From Thermoplasmata archaeon (lineage in GTDB: Archaea > Thermoplasmatota > Thermoplasmata > Sysuiplasmatales > Sysuiplasmataceae): a stretch of 20,647 nt of DNA. The DNA lies in assembly GCA_021811925.1 (NCBI GenBank), contig JAKAPY010000008.1:1-20647 (forward strand), given 5' to 3'. The position numbers and the translations under genes were made by a program. Shown one piece after another: positions 1 through 6,500 of the stretch. Within the stretch, counting starts at the first letter, position 1; the number at the start of each line of letters is the position of its first letter. The notes under the pieces were generated by a model. The model did not search any database and was not told the DNA's origin. It saw only the letters and a program-made list of their open reading frames with translations.

Positions 1-633
1 GGATTTTTCGTCATCGCTTCCGCCATGCAACAGGTTCCAGTCCTCAGTCGAAACGATGATGATGTCAACAAGACCCGCGACCTCACTCAGCGCATTCAGC
101 GCCCTGCGGCTGTTCCAGAGTCTTGGCCTGAAGTTGACGTCGTAGCTGACTGTGACCCCCGCATCATGCGCCCTTCTTGCGGCCTCCTTTGCACTTCTTC
201 TCGCCTCGTTTCCTATCGCCTGTGCGATGCCGCTGAAATGGAAGAAACCAGCTTTTTCCACAATTTCAAGCTGATTCGGGGTTAAGCTCAGGCTGCTTGC
301 ACTGCTTCCTTTCCTGTAGTATGTGAAGACGTGCTCACCCTTTCCAAGCAGTGTAATGAAGTATATCCCCGTGAAACCGCCGCGGCTTACAGACAATCCA
401 TCTGTGTTGATGCCCTCCTGTTTCAGGTGATCGACCATGTTGTGGCCGAAATAGTCGTCTCCTACCGCGCCTATTATTGATGAAGGCGCCCCAAGCCGGG
501 CCGCCGAGACAGCAACATTAACAGCATCTCCGCTGAAACTGAGTTCATATCTTCCCTCCCCTGCGTCTGAGAATTCAGCCATGGGCTCACCCATGGCAAC
601 AATGCCAGTGCCCTTCCCTGCTTTTCCTTTCAT
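1..633 (-). CDS. kdgK: PfkB-family sugar kinase, likely 2-keto-3-deoxygluconate kinase (3' end beyond window)
   Basis: The minus strand from ATG 633 is open to the left edge (211 codons, no stop), so this is the N-terminal two thirds of a PfkB/ribokinase-fold kinase. Visible marks are the opening strand IVAMGEPMAEF, a substrate loop FSGDAVNVAVSAARLG, GAVGDDYFGHN, FTGIYFITLLGKGEH, YYRKGSSAS, and SYDVNFRPRLW near residue 185. The FTGIYFI / YYRKGS / NFRPRLW combination is what I recall from archaeal KDG/KDGal kinases, which phosphorylate 2-keto-3-deoxygluconate in the semi-phosphorylative Entner-Doudoroff pathway. The ATP-binding C-terminal motif (GAGD) lies outside the window, so activity cannot be judged. 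ATG 633 leaves 12 residues before AMGEP, close to family norm; ATG 594 would cut into the first strand. No clear ribosome binding site or TATA box precedes it, because the upstream DNA is a transposon remnant. Another PfkB substrate is possible. Confidence 0.82.
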   Translation of the reverse strand, partial: MKGKAGKGTGIVAMGEPMAEFSDAGEGRYELSFSGDAVNVAVSAARLGAPSSIIGAVGDDYFGHNMVDHLKQEGINTDGLSVSRGGFTGIYFITLLGKGEHVFTYYRKGSSASSLSLTPNQLEIVEKAGFFHFSGIAQAIGNEARRSAKEAARRAHDAGVTVSYDVNFRPRLWNSRRALNALSEVAGLVDIIIVSTEDWNLLHGGSDDEKS

Positions 634-654
634 GAATCCAATTCGGCGCGGAGA

Positions 655-674
655 CCACCGTTTTCAGACGGTGG
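655..674. repeat. Hairpin, probable right end of an IS200/IS605-type element
   Basis: CCACCGT and ACGGTGG form a perfect 7-bp stem around a 6-nt loop (TTTCAG on the plus strand). The transposase remnant's stop codon TGA (666-664) lies in the loop. Flanking GC-rich arms (GGCGGCG and CGCGCC on the minus strand) can extend the stem imperfectly. A subterminal hairpin directly after the transposase gene is typical of IS200/IS605 right ends, so I read it as the element's 3' boundary. It lies 21 nt upstream of the kinase start. It could also act as a weak terminator. Confidence 0.6.
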
Positions 675-960
675 AGGAGCGCCGCCTCCCTTGTGTACGT
701 GGTTTTTGGTCCTCGACATATTTTGCAGTGGTCTCCGCTGAGACGTGCCCAACGGTTCCGATGCAATACGATGGCTACCATATAACCCCCTTGCAAAATA
801 CTTTCCTGAATTCGGTATGTGTGTCAAACAACACACTTGTGAATGTTCTTTTCAATGTATTGACTATGGCGGCAGGTGGTCCGGAAATAAAAATATGCAA
901 AGCGCCTGGCATGACTTCCAATTGCCCGAATACCCAATTGTGCGATTCTTCTATTGATTT
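664..960 (-). pseudogene. tnpA: Degraded IS200/IS605-family TnpA (Y1 HUH transposase), C-terminal part
   Basis: One minus-strand frame reads IEESHNWVFGQLEVMP, then GALHIFISGPPAAIVNTLK, then FRKVFCKGVIW, a TAG stop (777-775), and PSYCIGTVGHVSAETTAKYVEDQK before a TGA at 664. This matches the order of IS200-type TnpA: ...LEVMPDHVH (HUH metal site), FxSxPP, a basic helix, W(S/T)xSYxxGTVGxVS containing the catalytic tyrosine, and a final YIEnQ helix. Two lesions are visible: the internal stop, and replacement of the DHVH metal motif by GALH, which loses the first histidine. The N-terminal third (YRRxVL region) is not readable in one frame upstream of about 990, implying frameshifts or deletion. 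No tnpB or complete left end is present, so the copy is dead. TnpA identity is by motif recall. Confidence 0.78.
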
Positions 961-1160
961 TGGAATTGTTCCGCATGCCGTGCAAGGTGCATGCGCTAAG
1001 GCAGTGTGTTCAGAAAGATTGCCTGTCGCGCCATGTGCGCAGCAGGCATGCCTTGTGTCAACTGGCCAATCGCAGCGGACCTCTCCGGCTACATGCCACC
1101 GATTTCAATCAATGTTGGTTGACGCGGCAAGAAATGGCTCCGTATGTTAAAAGATGGTGC
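961..1160. other. Gene-free stretch, probably eroded 5' part of the transposon remnant
   Basis: No supported gene on either strand. A TnpA N-terminus would be expected to start near 1060-1080 on the minus strand, but stops occur in all three minus frames; short pieces such as a basic stretch near 1010-1040 might be its remains. Several GCATGC palindromes cluster at 973-993 and 1046-1052. I see no promoter, RNA gene or clear transposon left end here. Confidence 0.4.
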
Positions 1161-1760
1161 CTACTTCTTCCTGGGCTGGGCAACTTTCTTGTGTATGAAT
1201 CTGGCGGCGGGATTCTTGAACCTCTCCTCCGTCAGGAAATCTCCCCTTTCGTGATAGCCCCTTTCCTCCCAGAATCCGTCCCTGTAATGATTCGTCAGTT
1301 CCACAGCATTCACCCACTTCGCGCTCTTCCAGCCGTAGAGTGACGGCACGACGAGTCTCGCAGGGGCACCCTGTTCCACACTCAGTTTACTGCCGTTGAG
1401 CTTCAGTGCAAGAAACGCGTCAGCCATGTTCTCCAGCGGAACCACTGTCGTGTACCCGTCAAGCGAATAGGCGAATGCAAACTCTGCATCCCCAAGCACA
1501 CCTGCCTTTTCGAAAAGGCTTGAAAACGGGACGCCGCCCCAGGTGCAGTCCCTGATGCTCCACTTCGTCACGCAATGAAAGTCCGCATGAAGCTCTCCCG
1601 TAGCGATGGACTGCAAATCACCATATGAAATGGAAAGCTTCCTCTCTACCCTGCCGAACAGTTCAAAACTGTAGTTCTCCTCCGCGACTTCCGGCACACC
1701 ATTTATGGTGTATATGACGAACCTGTGTCCCCAGAATTGACCGGGCGGAAGCCCTGACAT
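1161..1760 (-). CDS. Sulfite-oxidase-like molybdopterin oxidoreductase (cytoplasmic)
   Basis: A 199-residue protein with the fold of the sulfite oxidase/YedY molybdopterin-binding domain. Cys63 in ADFHCVTKWS is the expected molybdenum thiolate ligand. Further signatures are GVPFSSLF, YTTVVPLENM, LSVEQGAPARLVVP and LYGWKSAKWV near the C-terminus. There is no Tat or Sec signal, heme domain or dimerisation domain, so it is a minimal soluble version. The substrate is unknown; relatives reduce S- or N-oxides or oxidise sulfite. ATG 1760 is chosen over the in-frame TTG 1769 because a TATA box centred at 1787 lies 27 nt upstream, which suits a leaderless transcript starting at this ATG. It has its own promoter downstream of the KaiC-like pair and need not belong to that operon. 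Confidence 0.85.
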   Translation of the reverse strand: MSGLPPGQFWGHRFVIYTINGVPEVAEENYSFELFGRVERKLSISYGDLQSIATGELHADFHCVTKWSIRDCTWGGVPFSSLFEKAGVLGDAEFAFAYSLDGYTTVVPLENMADAFLALKLNGSKLSVEQGAPARLVVPSLYGWKSAKWVNAVELTNHYRDGFWEERGYHERGDFLTEERFKNPAARFIHKKVAQPRKK

Positions 1761-1783
1761 GCCTTTCAACTAGACAAATCAAA

Positions 1784-1791
1784 GATATATT
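1784..1791 (-). promoter_or_regulatory. TATA box for the sulfite-oxidase-like gene
   Basis: The minus strand reads AACAATATATCTTTG in the short gap between the molybdoenzyme and the upstream KaiC-like gene. The box is centred about 27 nt before ATG 1760, the spacing expected for a leaderless archaeal mRNA. Confidence 0.55.
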
Positions 1792-1815
1792 GTTAATGTA
1801 CTCCGCCCTGCTACG

Positions 1816-2523
1816 TCAGAATACCTCGGAGCCGGAGTGCACCACTATTCCATTCCCCGTGATACTGTACGGCCTGATCCTTCTCGAGTGAGGGATGCCC
1901 CTCATCTTCACGATCCTGATAGTCAGCTGCTGCTCGGACGCATCGCTTGACTCGACCGACTGCAACAGTATTACACCGTCTGCAGTGTATTCGACCATTC
2001 CGTCCCTGGATGATGTTGGATGGTTTTCGTTGACTTCGGATGTGAGCAACCCCCCTGCGCCGCTCTCCCTGATAAGCCTGCAGAGGTTGAACAGCCCGCT
2101 CCTTTTCTCGCTGTCCGTCTCATAAAGCATTGAGAGAAGGGAGACGGAGTCGATGACGACCCTCGAGGCACCAAACTGCTTTATGAAGTCTGGGAGTTCG
2201 CTCCTTATCCTTTCCACCGAGGTCCTGGCATTCGTCGGCTCCAGCCTCACCAGAACAAGGTTCTTGGCGTCAAGGTGCGGCTGCAGTTCCCAGCCGTATG
2301 ATCTTGCATTCCTGAGTATCGAGTTTTCGTCTTCCTCCAGCGATATGAAGATGCATTTCTCCCCCTTCTGGAGCCCCCTCAGGAGAAACTGCATGCTCAG
2401 CGTTGTCTTGCCTGTGCCGAACGAGCCAAGGACAACAACAATCGACCCCGGTGGAAATCCGCCGCCAAGCATATCATCCAAGCCCGAGATGCCTGTCTCA
2501 AGCGCGATGCCTGCTTCCATCAT
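1816..2523 (-). CDS. KaiC-like RecA-superfamily ATPase, intact active site
   Basis: A 235-residue single-domain KaiC/RadA-type ATPase. It opens with ETGISGLDDMLGGGFPPGS, the KaiC-family signature. Walker A is GSFGTGKTT (G33-T41), the paired catalytic glutamates follow in FISLEEDENS (E63, E64), and Walker B is RVVIDSVSLL (D125). Motif TSEVNEN near residue 165, EYTADGVILLQ and RIVKMRGIPHSRRIRPYSIT near the C-terminus complete the family pattern. Such proteins hydrolyse ATP, often form hexamers, and are found in archaea in signalling and filament assembly (ArlH, for example), but no specific role can be read here. Its start overlaps the stop of the upstream degenerate paralogue (ATGATG; starts at 2523 or 2520) with GGAG just upstream, so the two are translationally coupled and may be a heteromeric pair. 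Confidence 0.88.
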   Translation of the reverse strand: MMEAGIALETGISGLDDMLGGGFPPGSIVVVLGSFGTGKTTLSMQFLLRGLQKGEKCIFISLEEDENSILRNARSYGWELQPHLDAKNLVLVRLEPTNARTSVERIRSELPDFIKQFGASRVVIDSVSLLSMLYETDSEKRSGLFNLCRLIRESGAGGLLTSEVNENHPTSSRDGMVEYTADGVILLQSVESSDASEQQLTIRIVKMRGIPHSRRIRPYSITGNGIVVHSGSEVF

Positions 2524-3359
2524 ATCCTCTCCGTGTCAATGACAACGAGACCGCTCTGGGATGTGAGCGTGGTTGCGAAGCGGGCGATCCTCTGCTCGTC
2601 CAGATGAGGCATCAGGCTGACAAACTTCGCAATGTAGATGTAGCGCTGCCTCTTGCTGCTCGAGGTATGCCTGCTCCACTCGAAGACAAGCACACCATCG
2701 ACGCTGTCTATTATCATCTGCTCCTTCCTTTTCTCGAGTATGCCCTCGGTCAGCAGAAGGTAGATCACTCCCTTCCATTTCTTTGCCATCCTCTGCATTC
2801 CGCGCAGCATTGAAACAATGTCCATTAGTTCAACCGATTCACTTACGACGAGGTCCGTAAGCGAGTCCACAACAACCAGGCTTGACTGGGCATTCTCCTC
2901 CAGGAAGTTGACGAATGAGTTGATCACGTCCCCCTTCCTGTTGAGGAGCAGATTCTTGCTGTCCCCGACCCATGAGGGGGGCACTACCGACTTGTTGAAA
3001 TAGAACTGTGAAAGATCGGTGAACTGGACGTGCCTTCCGAACGCAGAGTGGAAGTCGTCATTGAATGAGAAGAGTATCTCCTGCATTATCTCCTCCCTCG
3101 GCTTGAAGAACGTGGCGTAGTGTATGCTGTCCGGCAGCTTGCCTTCCGCTGCCCTGTCGCCCATCAGAAACGCGATAGACTCGGGCCTGTCCTTAGCCAT
3201 GGAGAGCTTTGCAGCCGAGGTATAGGCAAATTCGATAAAACCACTCCCCACATCTCCAAGAAGCAGGACCACTGAGCCCGGCGGAAGACCACCGCCAAGT
3301 ATTGAATCAAAGTCAGCGACCCCCGTTGGAATTCTCTGACCACGTGCATCCGATCCCAT
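2520..3359 (-). CDS. KaiC-like paralogue with degenerate ATPase motifs
   Basis: A 279-residue KaiC-fold protein. TGVADFDSILGGGLPPGSV matches the family N-terminus, but the P-loop reads GDVGSGFIEF (from G35): Phe41 and Ile42 replace the Lys-Thr/Ser that bind ATP phosphates. Where the active paralogue has FISLEEDEN this protein has FLMGDRAAEG, so the catalytic glutamate pair is gone too. The Walker B strand SLVVVDSLTDL (D165) and DSVDGVLVFEWSR remain. Loss at two independent ATPase sites in an otherwise well-formed reading frame suggests a non-hydrolysing structural or regulatory subunit for the overlapping active paralogue. ATG 3359 has a plausible TATA box (TTATTGAA, centred near 3385) about 27 nt upstream, and a 10-bp palindrome beyond it. 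It is divergent from the giant repeat protein. A sequencing error is unlikely because the flanking frame is continuous. Confidence 0.82.
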   Translation of the reverse strand: MGSDARGQRIPTGVADFDSILGGGLPPGSVVLLLGDVGSGFIEFAYTSAAKLSMAKDRPESIAFLMGDRAAEGKLPDSIHYATFFKPREEIMQEILFSFNDDFHSAFGRHVQFTDLSQFYFNKSVVPPSWVGDSKNLLLNRKGDVINSFVNFLEENAQSSLVVVDSLTDLVVSESVELMDIVSMLRGMQRMAKKWKGVIYLLLTEGILEKRKEQMIIDSVDGVLVFEWSRHTSSSKRQRYIYIAKFVSLMPHLDEQRIARFATTLTSQSGLVVIDTERI

Positions 3360-3380
3360 GGCAGTTAATGCATCAAGCCA

Positions 3381-3389
3381 TTCAATAAG
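3381..3389 (-). promoter_or_regulatory. Candidate TATA box for the degenerate KaiC-like gene
   Basis: CTTATTGAA on the minus strand lies about 27 nt upstream of ATG 3359, the spacing expected for a leaderless start. It directly adjoins the palindrome at 3396-3405. This is an A/T-rich match only. Confidence 0.4.
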
Positions 3390-3395
3390 CTTTTC

Positions 3396-3405
3396 TGACC
3401 GGTCA
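3396..3405. promoter_or_regulatory. Perfect 10-bp palindrome TGACCGGTCA, candidate operator
   Basis: TGACCGGTCA is its own reverse complement and lies in the 160-bp region between two divergent genes, immediately upstream of the TATA-like box of the KaiC-like operon (the BRE/activator position on the minus strand). This suits a dimeric helix-turn-helix regulator site. No regulator is encoded nearby, so the function is inferred. Confidence 0.35.
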
Positions 3406-3464
3406 AAATCATTTAAGGAAACCGGAGCATCACTTTTATTAGCCGTCTAAGAGACTTCAATTTG

Positions 3465-3473
3465 TCATAAAAT
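3465..3473 (+). promoter_or_regulatory. Candidate TATA box for the giant repeat-protein gene
   Basis: TCATAAAAT on the plus strand would place a transcription start near 3493-3498, leaving a leader of roughly 25 nt that contains the GGTGAG at 3509-3514 in front of GTG 3520. Judged by position and A/T content only. Confidence 0.35.
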
Positions 3474-3508
3474 CAAACTGTGTATTAAGGAGTAGGACAT
3501 ACTGGCTT

Positions 3509-3514
3509 GGTGAG
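3509..3514 (+). promoter_or_regulatory. Ribosome binding site that decides the GTG start at 3520
   Basis: GGTGAG, complementary to the archaeal 16S 3' end, lies 5 nt before GTG 3520. An in-frame TGA at 3511-3513 limits the gene to this GTG or to ATG 3544, which has no such motif in front of it. Confidence 0.55.
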
Positions 3515-3519
3515 CCCCA

Positions 3520-6500
3520 GTGACTGGCAATTACTTCGGTAGCATGAAGCTGGGCAAACAGCTCGCTGATAAGGCGAGGGAGGTTGCCCAGGAAAAGGAG
3601 GAGGCGGAATCCAGGCTTAACGACCTGGAGAAAAGGATTGCATTAGCGAAGACGCTGGGCCTCCCTGTCGATTCTTTTGAAATCAGCCTCAAGAAGGCAA
3701 GGGAGTTCTATGAGAGGAGGGAATACAAGGACTGCATCGCAACGGCCATCCAGACAGCGGAGGCACTGAAGGTCGATGTTGACAAGATGTTCTCATCCAG
3801 AATGGATTCAACATCAAGCATGATGCATTTCCTGTCAGAAAGGGGCTCCGATGTGTCGCCGCTGCAGTCCGCTCTTGATTCGGTCCGGAAACTCCTCAAT
3901 GAGGGAAAGTACGAAGAAGCAGAATCATCTCTCACAACCATCTGGCACAAGGAGGAGAAGACGCTTGCAGAAATGTTTTCTCATGAATTCTCTGCGGTGC
4001 AGAAGGCTCTGATTGCCGCAAGGTCCTACTGCGGTGAGGTGGAAGGGGTCGACAGGGCTCTCACCGAGGCAAGGAATGAGATCACGGCGAACAATGTGGG
4101 GAGTGCATTCAAGCTGCTGGAGCAGGCCAATGGGCTCATCACTAGGCAGATCAGGACAAAGGTGGATGAGGAAGTCAAGAGGCTTTCGCAGAAGATAGAG
4201 CTTTCCAAGCTGTTTGGCCTCGGCGTTGGTCCTTACAGGGAGAAGCTCGAGCAGATAAGATCCAGTCCCTCCGGGCAGAAATTCCCTGAAATGCAGCATG
4301 TCATTGATTCGCTTGACAACGAGCTCGATAGGAGGCTCAAGCGCGCGTTCGAGATAAGGCTCAAGACAATCAGATCTGACCTTGGAGACAGGACACTGCC
4401 CCCGAGCATAACATCGATCGCCTCCACATCACTCAAGGATGTAGAGCTGAAAGTCGAGTCAAACGATTTCGAGGCCGGCCTCACAGAACTCAAGGACCTC
4501 GAGTCAAGACTCGAGAAAGCCAAGTACGACTACATAGCGAGGATACTTTTCAACGGTAAGAAATACATAACGCTGGCACTCAAGAACGGCCTGGATCTGG
4601 CGCCTGTAAACAAGCACCTCAACGATGTAAGGGAATTGATGAAGAAGAGGCGCTACAGGGAGGCTGTGGAGGCGGCAGAACTCGCCAATCAGGAAGCAAT
4701 GCGCCTTTCCACTCTTACAACAGACGCCGAAGACGTGATGAAGAAGCTTGATTCCGAATTCCAGGCGCTTGTAACCCTCGTTTCAAATTCGGTTGACATA
4801 AGCATAAGGTACGCCGAAACGAAGAGGAAATATGAAAACAAGGAGTTTGAGTCCTTCACCTCCGACGCAATGTCGCTGCTGAAGGACATGGACGTCCTTC
4901 TTGAGAATTTTGCAACTGGCCAGATAGATGCGCTCGACAGGGGCATAGGAGCTCTCGAGTACCTCGGCGGAGAGACGCTGGACCTGAACAAGAAGCTTGG
5001 TTCAGCCGTATCGCTTGTAAAGAACACCGAATTTGCAAAATCACTCACGGTCAGCGCGGATATTGAGAAGGAAGTGGAAAACAGGCTCAAGGAGCTTGAG
5101 CAGACATGGTCGCTGAAGGCCAAGACATCTGTCGATTCCAGCAGGGGCCTGATGAAGGAAAGGCTGGGCAAGATGCTTTATGCGGTGACGCAGTTTGAGA
5201 CAAAGGGGGAGAGCTACCGTTCAGCCTCCGTCGCAAAGGACATAGTAGACTGGGCATTCAACGGAAACGTCTACAGGGTCCGTTCACTTATACAGAGAGC
5301 CAGAAGGCTTCTCACGGTTGTCCCGGAGGTCAACAGCAGCTCCGCAGTCAACATGCTTGAAGCCGCAGAGCGAAACGCCGAAATGGACACCGAATCGGCA
5401 TTGAACACCGCAGGCGAGGCACATGACATACTCTACAACCTGTTGAATGACTACTTCGTCAAGGAAATGTCCTCACTGATGGACATGGTCTCAACATGCA
5501 GGCGCAAGAGGGTGGAGATAGGTTATGGCTATACGCTGATCGGGAGGGCAAGGGCCGCGCTCAAGTTTGAGGATTTCGAGGCTGCGTCAAGAATGGTATC
5601 CGTCGCAAGGGAAGAGATACAGAAGAGACTTAGACAGGTGGAAGACATAGAGGCGGACCTCTCAAAAGCGGACAGGCTGCTTGTCGAGGCGAGAAAGAGC
5701 AGTATCGGTGTTGAAGACATACAGAAGCTTCTGCTTGAAGCAAAAGCATCGCTCAAGAGATATGACTACGTCCAGGCGAAGAGGGAGATTTCGCAGGCGC
5801 TGATGCTTGAAGAGAAGGGCATGGCACCCAACCTTGCAGGGAAGGAAATACTCGAGGTCAAGGCGGTTCTTGCGGTTGGACGTGAAATGGAACTGGCACA
5901 GGACCAGCTTGAGCAGAAGAAGGATGAGCTGCTTGAGCTTATGAAGGAGAGAAAGCACTATGAGGCGCTAACAGGCGCCAGGTCGCTGCTGAAGGAAACG
6001 TCCTCAGCGGTCTCCTCGGCGCTGAACGAGATGCTGATCGGCATTGCGGCCGAAAGTGCAAAGGCGGAGATTGACGGGCTGGACGTTACCATCGTCGAGT
6101 CCAGGCTCGAAAGGGCAAAGGGTTTCCTTGCATCCGGCCACTTCGATCAGTGTTTCAACAGCCTGAAACTTGCCAGGGATGAGCTTGGGCTTGTCAAGAA
6201 CTCCGTGAATGAAGCAATCTCACTGATAGAAAAGGCGGATGCCTTTGTAATCAAACTGGATGAGCTTAACCTGCTCGACTCGGGAACGGCGAACCTGTTG
6301 AGGCAGTCGAAGAACCTTCTCAAGAACGACCAGCATCTTCTTGCAATGCAGACTGCGCAGAAGTGCATGGAGGCGTGCAGCGACAAGCTCGCATCCAAGG
6401 GCTCGCAGCTGCTTGAGAAATACACTCATCAGATTTATTCAAGCATAGGTAACGACGAACACGAGGGTGTCTCGGCAAGGGTGAATGAGGCGACTTCCCT

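Noticed and set aside
819..836. GTGTGT/ACACAC inverted repeat as a regulatory hairpin
   Set aside because: It lies inside the transposase remnant's coding frame and is a weak 6-bp stem of simple sequence.
581..1343. Overlapping plus-strand reading frames across 581-1343 as new Cys-rich proteins
   Set aside because: They have no ribosome site or recognisable motif, partly lie antisense to the kinase and molybdoenzyme genes, and the region is better explained by the minus-strand TnpA remnant.
1816..3359. Circadian clock kaiC operon
   Set aside because: Both proteins are single-domain KaiC-like ATPases; kaiA and kaiB are absent, and such proteins are widespread in archaea without clock function.
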